Shown: in pieces, positions 54,540-63,136 of the stretch
Numbering within the stretch: position 1 is the first letter of the stretch
Layout of the letters: each line of letters starts with the position of its first letter
From: a bacterium
GTDB taxonomy: Bacteria; Calditrichota; Calditrichia; RBG-13-44-9; J042
Direction: 5' to 3'
DNA length: 64,000 nucleotides
Assembly (NCBI GenBank): GCA_015485355.1
Contig: WFTQ01000069.1
Location: forward strand, 22,241-86,240
Notes under the pieces: generated by a model
The model's database searches: none
What the model was told of the DNA's origin: nothing
What the model saw: only the letters and a program-made list of their open reading frames with translations
Made by a program: the position numbers and the translations under genes

Positions 54540-55886
54540 ATGAAAACGAAGTTTGCATGGGTATTGGGGTTTGTACTTTTGTCCCTTCCACCGGAGCTCC
54601 CGGCGCAGGGGGATTTCCAGAGCCGATTGTACCAGGCCCGGGACAAGGTGCTGCCCGCTCTGGTCCACGTGGAACCCATCATATCCATTTACACCTCCGG
54701 GGAAAAACAGCATACCGTGGTCACCGGAAGCGGGGTCATTTTTTCCAACGCAGGATACGTACTCACCAACCACCACGTGGTGGAAAATGCGGAAAAGGTA
54801 TGGTGCACCCTGTCCAACAAAGAGCGGATTACCGCGGTGGTAGTGGGTTCCGATCCTTCGACCGATATAGCGGTGCTCCAGTTGAACCTGGATGAATTAA
54901 ACGATGATTCTTTCGAGATTCCCCGCGCCACCCTGGGCAATTCGGACAGCTTACAGGTGGGCCAAATTGTGTTGGCGCTGGGCAGCCCGTTGGGGTTGTC
55001 GCGATCGGTATCCATGGGGGTGATCAGTTCCATCGATCGATATTTTCCGGATCAGGGTTCCATGATTTCTCCTTATAATTTATGGATTCAGACCGATGCG
55101 GCCATTAACCCGGGGAACAGCGGGGGCCCCCTGATCAACCTGGAGGGAGAAGTGATCGGTATTAATGCCCGGGGGGTGTTTTTAGCGGAGAACCTGGGTT
55201 TTGCCATTCCCATCAATTTAGCCCGGGAAGTGGCGCGCAAGATTATTGAAGGCCGCACCGTCAAACGCGCCTGGGTTGGCATCGAAATACAGGACATTAA
55301 GGGCTTGCGCGAATACCTGGGGAAACCCGACTTCAAGGGGGTTTTACTGGCCCAGGTGGATCCGCGCTCTCCGGCGGAACGGGCCGGCTTGCAACCCGGC
55401 GATATCATCCTGCAGATCGGGAGCCAGACCGTGCACGCCGAATTTGAGGAAGATTTGCCCCCGGTACGCAAGATCATCGCCGACCTACCCATCGGGGAAA
55501 AAATCCCTTTCCGGATCTGGCGTAAAGGAAACATCCGCACCATTCCGGTTGAAACCCGGGAAGAACCCTTCAAACGGGGATCGGAGTTTGAAGCCCGCGC
55601 CTGGGGTCTGGTGGTAAAGAATATCGACCCGGACGTTTATCGGGTGCAAATGCTCAGCGACTTTTTCGGCGTATACGTCACCGGGGTTAAATCCGGCGCC
55701 GCGGCCGATCAGGCCCACATTCGCAACGGCGATGTGATCCGCAAAATGAACGGCCAATTAGTCAAGGACGTGGAAACCTTTAAAAACCTCTTTGCTCAAT
55801 GGGTGCAGGAACCCACCGTTTTTGTGGAACTGATTCGAAACGGTTATCCATACTTCACCATCATTAAAACGGAGAATTTACCATGA
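54540..55886 (+). CDS. HtrA/DegP-like secreted serine protease with PDZ domains
   Basis: A 448-residue protein with a signal peptide (FAWVLGFVLLSLPPELPAQ). The trypsin-like domain has its His in VLTNHHVV (~77), Asp in STDIAVLQ (~107) and Ser in NPGNSGGPLIN (~193), so the triad is complete. Two PDZ domains follow (GVLLAQVDPRSPAERAGLQPGDIIL and GVYVTGVKSGAAADQAHIRNGDVI). GGAGA precedes the ATG. It should act as a periplasmic quality-control protease. Its stop overlaps the start of a homologous but degenerate gene by 4 bases (ATGA), so the two products are made together and may form a mixed complex. Confidence 0.92.
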   Translation: MKTKFAWVLGFVLLSLPPELPAQGDFQSRLYQARDKVLPALVHVEPIISIYTSGEKQHTVVTGSGVIFSNAGYVLTNHHVVENAEKVWCTLSNKERITAVVVGSDPSTDIAVLQLNLDELNDDSFEIPRATLGNSDSLQVGQIVLALGSPLGLSRSVSMGVISSIDRYFPDQGSMISPYNLWIQTDAAINPGNSGGPLINLEGEVIGINARGVFLAENLGFAIPINLAREVARKIIEGRTVKRAWVGIEIQDIKGLREYLGKPDFKGVLLAQVDPRSPAERAGLQPGDIILQIGSQTVHAEFEEDLPPVRKIIADLPIGEKIPFRIWRKGNIRTIPVETREEPFKRGSEFEARAWGLVVKNIDPDVYRVQMLSDFFGVYVTGVKSGAAADQAHIRNGDVIRKMNGQLVKDVETFKNLFAQWVQEPTVFVELIRNGYPYFTIIKTENLP

Positions 55887-57319
55887 GGAGGGGGAACCAC
55901 CGTATGCCGGACGCGGCCCGACTACGGATCGGGATGCTCGCACTTCTAATAACCTGGAGCTACGTTGCGCCGGCCCAGGATGCCCGGGCAATTTTCGAAA
56001 CATTCCGTCCGCGCATTTGTCTGGTCAGCTACTATCAGAATATCGCCTCCCAATCGCGCATCGGATCGTTTTTCAAGGTTAAACAATACCGCATCGGGAT
56101 CATTGTCAACGAGCGCGGGTTGATCATGGTCAGCAGCGACGTGTATCCCCTGTCGCTGGATATCATTTCCAGTGGGGGGGCGTCTTTTTTTTCCGGAGAA
56201 CCCACCGATTTCAAGGTAAAATTGCATGACGGTCGGGAATATGCGGCGGAATTCATCGGCAAAGATGACCTGGCCCGGGTGGCTTTCATCCAGATCGCGG
56301 AAAAACCGGTGGAACCGCTTCCCTATGTGACTTTTGAATCGGCCGACACCTTGAGCATCGGGGACGGCATCTACCTGCTGGAGCTGCTGGGCAAGCGCTA
56401 CGATTTTCAACCGATTTTCACCCCTCTTACCATCAATGCGGTGATTACCCATCCAAAGAAGAAATTCCTGGTAAACAACTCCATTTCCGCGCTGTCGTCC
56501 GGCGGGCTGGTGATCGACCGCCGGGGCCGCGCCGTCGGCATTACCCTGAAGAGCCAGACGGAGGGAGGCTTTCATACGCCCTCGGAATTCGAAGAATTGC
56601 GCAAAGACTATTTAGAAATCGCCCCGACGGAATGGTTTCAGAGGCTCATCGAATCGCCGCCCGTGCTGGTGAAATCGATTCATCGAGGGAAAGCCTGGAT
56701 GGGCATTCGAATGCAGGCCTTGACCCCGGAATTAAAAGCCTACTGGAAGGTCCCCTCAGAAGGGGGTGTGGTGGTGAATCGCATCTATCCGGACTCTCCG
56801 GCCGAGCGGGCCGGTCTGCAAATCGGCGATATTATTCTGGAAGTGGACGGCCAAAAACTGCCGATCACTCGGGACGAAGACCTGGACCGCTTTCAGGCTC
56901 TGATCCGTCAGTTACCCCACGATGCCCGGATTTCCCTGAAGATCTATCGCAACGGGAAGCTAATGCGCCGGGCTCTTCAACTGGAAGCCGCACCACCAGC
57001 CATCGATCTGGCTGCCAACTATCAGATCCCCCGGCTGGGCATTGAAGTACGGGAATTGACCCGGGACGTGTTATACGAAAATGACCTCCCCCTGGATTTG
57101 AACGGTGTGTATGTATACCGGGTGGACCGAGCCTCCCCCGCCGGTCTGGCCGGCCTGGAAATCGGCGATATCATCCTGCAGGTGAATTACCAGAATGTAA
57201 AAAATCTTACATCTTTTCGACGGACGATCGATCAAATACTGGCACAGAATCCGAAAAAAATCATGTTTTTTGTGAGGGATCAAAAGAAAACCCGTTTCGT
57301 GTTTCTGGACGTGCATTAA
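55883..57319 (+). CDS. HtrA-like pseudoprotease with PDZ domains
   Basis: A 478-residue secreted protein (signal MLALLITWSYVAPAQ) with the same trypsin-plus-two-PDZ layout as its neighbour. The position of the catalytic His reads MVSSDVYPL and that of the Asp reads DDLARVAFIQ, so both are lost, while SALSSGGLVID keeps a Ser. Peptidase activity is therefore unlikely. Both PDZ domains look intact (GGVVVNRIYPDSPAERAGLQIGDIIL; GVYVYRVDRASPAGLAGLEIGDIIL). The gene overlaps the active protease gene by ATGA. A regulatory or substrate-presenting subunit is the natural inference. It is not a pseudogene in the genetic sense, since the frame is intact and well formed. Confidence 0.85.
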   Translation: MRRGNHRMPDAARLRIGMLALLITWSYVAPAQDARAIFETFRPRICLVSYYQNIASQSRIGSFFKVKQYRIGIIVNERGLIMVSSDVYPLSLDIISSGGASFFSGEPTDFKVKLHDGREYAAEFIGKDDLARVAFIQIAEKPVEPLPYVTFESADTLSIGDGIYLLELLGKRYDFQPIFTPLTINAVITHPKKKFLVNNSISALSSGGLVIDRRGRAVGITLKSQTEGGFHTPSEFEELRKDYLEIAPTEWFQRLIESPPVLVKSIHRGKAWMGIRMQALTPELKAYWKVPSEGGVVVNRIYPDSPAERAGLQIGDIILEVDGQKLPITRDEDLDRFQALIRQLPHDARISLKIYRNGKLMRRALQLEAAPPAIDLAANYQIPRLGIEVRELTRDVLYENDLPLDLNGVYVYRVDRASPAGLAGLEIGDIILQVNYQNVKNLTSFRRTIDQILAQNPKKIMFFVRDQKKTRFVFLDVH

Positions 57320-57339
57320 CGATACGGGAGCGGCCGTAA

Positions 57340-58041
57340 ATGCCCTTCACCTACGATTATCCCCGTCCCATGGTTACGGTCGACGCCTTTCTGGTGCGGA
57401 TGCGCCGAAATCGCCTGGAACTCCTGCTTATTCAACGGAAAAAACCGCCTTTCCAGAACAGGTGGGCGCTTCCCGGGGGATATGTGGGAATAGACGAACC
57501 CGTTGAAGACGCCGCCTGCCGAGAACTGGCCGAGGAAACCGGTGTGACCGACATTCCGCTAATCCAGACGGGCCTCGCCGCAGACCCGCATCGAGACCCC
57601 CGGGGAAGAACCCTTTCCGTGGTGTTCACCGGAATTATGCCCTGCCGGCATCGCCTGAGGCTCCAGGGAGGGGATGATGCCCGTACCGCCCGATGGTTCC
57701 CGCTTGAGCGGTTGCCTCCACTCGCCTTCGATCACCCCCAACTGGTTCAACGGCAACTGGCGACATTGCGGTTTTTCGCCCTCTCCAGGATGTGGATTCT
57801 GGAATTTTTCCGTCCCCAACCCCTGACCATCGAAAACCTGCAAAGGCTCCAACAAATTCTATCGCTCCACGCCTGGCCGCCCCCCGTTTGGGACCATCTC
57901 CTTTCTCAGCTTCCCTTTCTGGAAGCTAAGTCCCGCACATACTGCTGGAAGGTCACCCATTCGATGTTTACTTATCCGGATGAGTTCTGGGTAACCTTCT
58001 GGGGAAAATATCTGGTGCCTCCGTCCCAATCATTCGGGTAA
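57340..58041 (+). CDS. Nudix hydrolase-family protein with C-terminal extension
   Basis: A 233-residue protein. The Nudix box GGYVGIDEPVEDAACRELAEETGV is complete (about residues 46-69). The C-terminal ~90 residues (from FFRPQPLTIENLQRLQQIL) are not part of the Nudix fold and could be a winged-helix, as in NrtR-type regulators, though I see no clear recognition helix. Likely substrates are ADP-ribose or other nucleoside diphosphates. It lies 21 bases after the pseudoprotease on the same strand and may be read from the same transcript. Confidence 0.82.
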   Translation: MPFTYDYPRPMVTVDAFLVRMRRNRLELLLIQRKKPPFQNRWALPGGYVGIDEPVEDAACRELAEETGVTDIPLIQTGLAADPHRDPRGRTLSVVFTGIMPCRHRLRLQGGDDARTARWFPLERLPPLAFDHPQLVQRQLATLRFFALSRMWILEFFRPQPLTIENLQRLQQILSLHAWPPPVWDHLLSQLPFLEAKSRTYCWKVTHSMFTYPDEFWVTFWGKYLVPPSQSFG

Positions 58042-58107
58042 AGGGGAGCAAGGGCCGACGGCGATGGAACCGGAGATTAGGTGGAAAAGGTTGTGCCCTC
58101 TCAGAGC

Positions 58108-58725
58108 CTATCTTCGGTGCTTTCTCGAGCAAAACCGATCCCTTAAAAAGATGGCCGCCTCCCGCAAATTGGCCACGACTAAGTCCGGCTGCGTTCGGGC
58201 CGAATCATTCCGGAAACGGATGAATTCATCGACACCGTAACCGGTAAGCACCAGAATAGCAAACAATCCCAACAACTTACCGGCTTCCACATCGGAGTAA
58301 CGATCGCCAACGATTATCGATTGGGAGGGTTTTACCGGAAAGTCCCGCATGGCCTGTTTCAACAGACCGGGGCGGGGCTTACGGCAGTCACAGTCCTTTC
58401 GATAAACGTCAACCTTCGCCCGGGGGTGGTGAGGACAGTAATAAAACCCATCCACGGCAACGCCCTTTTGCTGCAGCAATTGCTGCAAACGCCGATTGAC
58501 CGCCGTGACCCGCTCTTCGGGGAACAACCCCCGGGCCACTCCGCTTTGATTCGAGACCACCAGCACCCACCAATCCATTTCTCGGAAAATCCGCAACGCT
58601 TCAATCGTGCCGGGAAGAATGCGAACCTTGTCCGGGTGATCAATATATCCAACTTCTTCGATCATGGTTCCATCCCGATCCAGAAAAACCGCGGGTTTTT
58701 CTAAACGCTCTCTGGATTGTTTCAT
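58108..58725 (-). CDS. gmhB: D-glycero-D-manno-heptose 1,7-bisphosphate 7-phosphatase
   Basis: A 205-residue HAD phosphatase. FLDRDGTM gives the nucleophile and acid Asp residues, VVSNQSGVARG is motif II, RKPRPGLL carries the motif III Lys and IIVGDRYSDVEAG motif IV. The Cys/His set CPHHP...CDCRKP is the structural zinc site specific to GmhB/HisB-type phosphatases. It removes the 7-phosphate in ADP-heptose synthesis for LPS inner core. GGGAGAGG precedes the ATG. The rest of the heptose pathway is not in the window. Confidence 0.92.
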   Translation of the reverse strand: MKQSRERLEKPAVFLDRDGTMIEEVGYIDHPDKVRILPGTIEALRIFREMDWWVLVVSNQSGVARGLFPEERVTAVNRRLQQLLQQKGVAVDGFYYCPHHPRAKVDVYRKDCDCRKPRPGLLKQAMRDFPVKPSQSIIVGDRYSDVEAGKLLGLFAILVLTGYGVDEFIRFRNDSARTQPDLVVANLREAAIFLRDRFCSRKHRR

Positions 58726-58959
58726 GCAGCCTCTCCCGGGATTATAGACTCATCCCCTAACCGCCCACGATCCCCCCAACAAGGGGATCCAGCCGGTTGT
58801 TCAGGCGCTCTCCGGAAAAGAACGGCTCAGCCTCTTCCCGTCCCAATCGGTATCCCGGGTTCGTGGCGGGCCGGTTTGGTGCGAGGACCGACGGAGGCCG
58901 AGGCTTTCGGCAGCCTGTTTCGGATAGCGATTGTGCCAGATCAAAACGACCAGTGGGCA

Positions 58960-58996
58960 AAGCAAAGCCCCTGGACAGTTGTTACGGCCCGGGGCT
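58960..58996 (-). terminator. Candidate terminator of the galT-glgA operon
   Basis: On the minus strand AGCCCC and GGGGCT form a 6-bp stem around a 19-base loop and are followed by TTTGCTTTG, 24 bases past the glgA stop. The stem is short for its loop. Confidence 0.35.
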
Positions 58997-59019
58997 GTTG
59001 GGGACGAGTAAGTCCGCTT

Positions 59020-60501
59020 TCACTTTTTTTTCAGCGCTTTTTCGTAGAGTTTTAAGTATTTCTTAGCCGAGGTGCTCCAGGAAAAATCCGCCCGCATTCC
59101 CGCCTTCTGAATCTTCTGCCATATCTTTTTATCCGGGAAAACCGCCAGGGCTCGATCCAGCGCTTCCAGCATGGCGGACACGGAATAGTCAATAAAGGTG
59201 AATCCATTGCCTTTTCCGGTTTCCGGATCAAAATCCTTGATCGTATCGGCCAGTCCCCCGGTTTCTCGGACCACGGGCACCGTACCATAACGCAAACTAT
59301 ACATCTGATTCAATCCGCAGGGTTCGAAACGGGAAGGCATCAGGAAGATATCGGCCCCCGCCTCGATGAGATGCGCCAGCCGCTCATCGAATTTAAAATG
59401 AACCGCCAGCTTCTTCTTGTATTTCCGGGCCCATTTTTCCAGGGACTTCCGGTATTCCGCCCCTCCGGTACCCAGTATAATCATCTGAAGATTCCGCCGC
59501 ATCAATTTATCCATACCGTCCAACACCAGATCGATGCCCTTTTGTTCGATTAACCGGGTCACCATCCCCACCAGAGGCACCGCCTCGTCATAAGCAAACC
59601 CATTCTGCTCGCATAACACCTTCTTATTGCCTGCCTTCTTTTCCAGAGTCTTCGCGTCGTACTTCACGGGAATATACTTGTCGGTCTCCGGATTCCACAC
59701 CGAATAGTCCACCCCGTTCAAGATGCCGTACAGATCTCTTTTACGGCCTTTTAGGATGGTCTCGAATCCAAAGCCGTATTCCGGACTGCTGACAATTTCC
59801 TCTGCATAGCGCTCGCTGACGGTGTTGATGACATCGGCATAAAGGATGCCCCCCTTCAGCAGGTTCAGCTCCCCCTGGAATTCAAAGGCGGCTCCGGGCG
59901 CCACCAGTTCCTGAGGAATATCCAGTTTGGGAGCAACATCCAGAGGAAAACGTCCCTGATAGGAGAGATTGTGCAGGGTCAGCACGGTGCGGGTGTTTTG
60001 AAAAAATTCGTCGGTCTGGTAATAGGTTTTCAGGTAAAAGGGAATTAAAGCGGTTTGCCATTCGTGGCAGTGAATAATGTCGGGCTGCCAGTACAACAGT
60101 TTCAAGGTTTCCAGAACCGCCTTGCTAAAATAAGCAAACCGTTCGGCATTGTCGGGATAATCCTGACCGCTTTCGGGATCGGCGTAGATGCCCTTCCGGT
60201 CGAAAAGCTCCGGAATAAAAAGGAAGTATACGTGCACCTTCGAGTTGGGTAAAAAGGCCGTTTTGCCGCTGGCGGTACGGGTAAGATCGTCCAGGGAAAC
60301 CTTGACCTCCCGCAAACGGATGACATCTCTCAGCACGAATTTTCGCTCATTGATGGTTCGATATTTGGGCATCATCAGACGGATATCCTGTTCCAGCTCT
60401 TTCAAGGCCACGGGCAAGGCGTAAGCCACATCGGCCAGGCCACCGGTTTTGACGAACGGAGCAACTTCCGAAGCCACATAGCATATTTTAAAATGGTTCA
60501 T
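59020..60501 (-). CDS. glgA: Glycogen (starch) synthase
   Basis: A 493-residue GT5 glucosyltransferase. CYVASEVAPFVKTGGLADV near the N-terminus holds the KTGGL motif that binds the ADP-glucose phosphate. IIHCHEWQTALIP and GILNGVDYSVWNP are further GT5 segments. MPSRFEPCGLNQMYSLRYGTVPVVRETGGLADTI is the C-terminal nucleotide-sugar site with its two Glu residues. Length is typical. AGGGGA precedes the ATG. It is 21 bases downstream of galT on the same strand, an arrangement that joins galactose-1-phosphate/UDP-glucose exchange with glucan storage. Confidence 0.96.
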   Translation of the reverse strand: MNHFKICYVASEVAPFVKTGGLADVAYALPVALKELEQDIRLMMPKYRTINERKFVLRDVIRLREVKVSLDDLTRTASGKTAFLPNSKVHVYFLFIPELFDRKGIYADPESGQDYPDNAERFAYFSKAVLETLKLLYWQPDIIHCHEWQTALIPFYLKTYYQTDEFFQNTRTVLTLHNLSYQGRFPLDVAPKLDIPQELVAPGAAFEFQGELNLLKGGILYADVINTVSERYAEEIVSSPEYGFGFETILKGRKRDLYGILNGVDYSVWNPETDKYIPVKYDAKTLEKKAGNKKVLCEQNGFAYDEAVPLVGMVTRLIEQKGIDLVLDGMDKLMRRNLQMIILGTGGAEYRKSLEKWARKYKKKLAVHFKFDERLAHLIEAGADIFLMPSRFEPCGLNQMYSLRYGTVPVVRETGGLADTIKDFDPETGKGNGFTFIDYSVSAMLEALDRALAVFPDKKIWQKIQKAGMRADFSWSTSAKKYLKLYEKALKKK

Positions 60502-60522
60502 CCCAATTCCCCTAACATTAGT

Positions 60523-61521
60523 TTATACAACAATTTCCCCAAGATACTTGGCCGCATCTTCTGGACGGGTTGGATTTATATAAAAGCCTGTCCCCCACTC
60601 AAAACCGGCGACGCGGGTCAGCTTGGGCATGAACTCGATATGCCAGTGATAATAATCCAAATGATCCTCCTGCATGGGGGACGTATGCAGCACAAAATTG
60701 TAAGGCGGATCCTGCAAAGCCCGATTGATTTTCTGCAGTACCACCTTTAAGGTCAGCGCTAAATGGCGCAGGATTTCATCGGTAGATGCTTCGAAGTGAG
60801 AGGCATGCCGCTTGGGCAAAATCCAGGTCTCGAAAGGGAACCGAGGAGCAAACGGTTCGATGGCAAGGAACTGTTCTTCTTCGTACACCAACCGCAGCCC
60901 GTCTTTTAATTCCTGGCGAATGATATCACAATAAATACAGCGCTCTTTGAAACCAAAATATTTTCGGGCTCCTTCCATCTCCTCGATAACGGTTTTGGGA
61001 ATAATCGGGGTGGCAATCAATTGCGAGTGGCTGTGCTCCAGGGAGGCGCCGGCTTCCGCCCCATGGTTTTTAAAGACCATAACGTACTTTAAACGGGTGT
61101 CCTTTCGCAAATCCAAGATCCTTTCTCGAAAAACCTTGAATGTCTCCTGAATGACGGTAGTGTCCAGATCCCCCAGGGTCTTCTGATGATCCGGAGTTTC
61201 GATAATGACTTCGTGCGCCCCGATCCCGTTCATCATGTCGTAAATACCTTCCCCCCGGCGATTCAGCTCCCCTTCCACCCGAAGGGCGGGATATTTATTG
61301 GGCACCACCCGAAGAGACCACCCTGGCGTATTGGGAGAGGAACCGGAAGGTCGTACGGCAAAAATTTCAGGGGGCGTTTTGTCCTCATTCCCTGGACAAA
61401 AAGGACAAAATCCACCTCGCTTTTGTTCCCGGATATGAACAAAATCGGATGGTCTTCGTCCCCGCTCGGTCGAAATGATCACCCACCGACCAATGACCGG
61501 ATCTTTGCGCAGCTCTGGCAT
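60523..61521 (-). CDS. galT: Galactose-1-phosphate uridylyltransferase
   Basis: A 332-residue HIT-superfamily enzyme that exchanges UMP between UDP-glucose and galactose-1-phosphate. RKDPVIGRWVIIS is the N-terminal signature, and CPFCPGNE and CIYC are metal-binding pairs. VFKNHGAEAGASLEHSHSQL carries the active-site histidines (HSH in place of the E. coli HPH, as in many bacterial homologues). HWHIEFMPKLTRVAGFEWGTG is the C-terminal metal region. There is no clear Shine-Dalgarno before ATG 61521. First gene of the galT-glgA operon. Confidence 0.95.
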   Translation of the reverse strand: MPELRKDPVIGRWVIISTERGRRPSDFVHIREQKRGGFCPFCPGNEDKTPPEIFAVRPSGSSPNTPGWSLRVVPNKYPALRVEGELNRRGEGIYDMMNGIGAHEVIIETPDHQKTLGDLDTTVIQETFKVFRERILDLRKDTRLKYVMVFKNHGAEAGASLEHSHSQLIATPIIPKTVIEEMEGARKYFGFKERCIYCDIIRQELKDGLRLVYEEEQFLAIEPFAPRFPFETWILPKRHASHFEASTDEILRHLALTLKVVLQKINRALQDPPYNFVLHTSPMQEDHLDYYHWHIEFMPKLTRVAGFEWGTGFYINPTRPEDAAKYLGEIVV

Positions 61522-62130
61522 GCAGGAAAACCAAAATCACGTTTAGTTAATAATTTTTAATAATTTAAAATTTATTGATTTTTGGGAATTTAAGCAAGCA
61601 GAAAAAATAATGCCCTTACCCCGGATCCCGTTGACCGCCAGGGCCGAGCCTCGAGGAAAGCTGACCCCGTAACGTATTGATATTCTACAAACAAGAAGCG
61701 TTTCCCTCCGGCCCTTTCGGTCCAGGGGACCGGATGCCCTCCTCCAGTCCCCATAACCATGACCCCCGCCATCTGCTTTCGGAGATCGTTTTCCAGAAGT
61801 TCCCCTTTCACCCTCAACGGACGCCATTCTACAATGACCATCGCCCCCAGGGTTTGCCGGACGAAACGCCCGGAAGATAGCCGGGGGACCATCCCAACAC
61901 CATCGTTACAGTCGCCATGACCATGGGACGGAGCCGCCCGCAAGCGTTGCTCAGGGAGCGGACGGAACGAAGGCTTTTCATTAAAAAACAACGGCCATTG
62001 GGTGTCCGGCGCAGCGATCGTCTTCCCAAACGATGAAAAGTCCCAACCCCACTTTACCCGACTTTCGACAGGAATCTGAACCCTTTCGCGAATATTCCGG
62101 ACGGTATATCCGCATCCCTGCAGGGAAGTC
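61522..62130. other. Long non-coding stretch upstream of galT
   Basis: 609 bases. The 60-80 bases next to galT are AT-rich and hold the candidate promoter below. The remainder is GC-rich with several overlapping 66-133 aa ORFs on the minus strand that look random and lack ribosome sites. No RNA gene recognised. Confidence 0.45.
61569..61597 (-). promoter_or_regulatory. Candidate promoter for galT-glgA
   Basis: On the minus strand TTGCTT and TAAATT are 17 bases apart in an AT-rich tract, about 48 bases before ATG 61521. Confidence 0.4.
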
Positions 62131-62997
62131 TTATCCGGAAAGCAGGATCAGGGCCGCCCCTCCAACCATAAGCGAAGTGAACAACAGGTTACGCAGGATA
62201 TGATTTTCTCGAAAGACGATGTAGCCCAACAGAACACTCACCAACACCCCTGCCCGTTTAAAGGCAATAACATAGCTCACATACAGATGGGTGAGCGCGC
62301 TGAACTGAAACAGGACCACCGCAGCGGAGATTAAGCCCATCAAGGTGAACTTGCCCTTCTCCCGTTTTAAAGCGAGGAACCGCTCGGGATGTTTCCACAA
62401 GATGACCGGCAAATAGGCTGTTGCCAATAAAACATGAATCACCATGCCGTAAAACACGGGAGAGCTGTTGAGCACGGCGACTTTTTCGACCGTCGCGGAT
62501 ACAGACCAGACCAGGGCCACCATCATCATCAACCGGGTCCCTTTTTCCCGAAAGAGCGCACGAAAAGGCTCCAGCCAATGCCGGGAACGCAACTGCAATC
62601 CATAGGCCCCCAGAATAATGAAAAAAATTCCTAAAACGCCCTGGAACGTGGGCGACTCCCCCAGCAGTACCAAAGAAACGGGAATCAAAAAGAGAGGGGT
62701 AAAGGCCGTGAAAGGCATGGTCAAATATAGGGGAGACAGTTGCAAGGCACGAAAGAATAAGTACCAGGCCATCAGGTTCACGGTGAAACTGGTGAATGTG
62801 GACCAGAGAAAAGGTTCCCAGTTGACCGCGGGAATACCATCGTACAGAACCAGGACGACCAGGAACGGTACGGTGAAGGCGAATGTAATCCAGGAGAGAA
62901 AAACGGCCGGGAGATTCCGGGAGATATACTTGGCATACACTCCCTGTACGCCGAAACTGATGCCTGTGAGGATGGCCAGGAGGTAGCCGATGGTCAT
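62131..62997 (-). CDS. EamA/DMT-family transporter
   Basis: Start at ATG 62997 (288 aa); the track start at 63006 is TTG without a better ribosome site. There are about ten membrane segments in two homologous halves: GYLLAILTGISFGVQGVYAKYI opens the first and LMMMVALVWSVSATVEKVAVL the second. Each half ends in a glycine-rich helix (GVLGIFFIILGAYGLQL; LLFTSLMVGGAALILLSG). Inner-membrane export of a metabolite or amino acid is usual for the family; the substrate is unknown. It follows the LOG-family gene on the same strand after a GC-rich gap with stem-forming potential. Confidence 0.9.
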   Translation of the reverse strand: MTIGYLLAILTGISFGVQGVYAKYISRNLPAVFLSWITFAFTVPFLVVLVLYDGIPAVNWEPFLWSTFTSFTVNLMAWYLFFRALQLSPLYLTMPFTAFTPLFLIPVSLVLLGESPTFQGVLGIFFIILGAYGLQLRSRHWLEPFRALFREKGTRLMMMVALVWSVSATVEKVAVLNSSPVFYGMVIHVLLATAYLPVILWKHPERFLALKREKGKFTLMGLISAAVVLFQFSALTHLYVSYVIAFKRAGVLVSVLLGYIVFRENHILRNLLFTSLMVGGAALILLSG

Positions 62998-63032
62998 GAG
63001 GCGCAACCGGGATTGTGGCTTTTCGGGTTAAA

Positions 63033-63114
63033 CGAGCCCCTTTTTTTACCGGCTAAACAGGGTTTACCAACAGGCGCTCCGGCGGTCCCCATCGGCGTCG
63101 GGGAACGGGGCTCG
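63033..63114 (-). other. Stem-forming region between LOG-family gene and EamA transporter
   Basis: On the minus strand CGAGCCCC (63114-63107) can pair with GGGGCTCG (63040-63033). The enclosed 66 bases hold GTTCCCC/GGGGAC and TAAAC-CCT-GTTTA hairpins and an A7 tract. It could be a terminator-like or regulatory leader for the transporter. The helices are individually short enough to be chance. Confidence 0.3.
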
Positions 63115-63136
63115 GAGGTTCCGATCCGCAGCAGAT

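Noticed and set aside
55883-57319. Considered calling the second HtrA-like gene a pseudogene
   Set aside because: The frame is intact, has a signal peptide and two sound PDZ domains, and is translationally coupled; only catalytic residues are lost.
58769-58789. GATCCCC...GGGGATC inverted repeat upstream of gmhB
   Set aside because: A 7-bp stem without a U-run, too far from the glgA stop to be its terminator, and not placed at a promoter.
61590-61991. 133-aa minus-strand ORF upstream of galT
   Set aside because: Overlaps several equally poor ORFs, has no ribosome site, and reads as GC-rich random frame.
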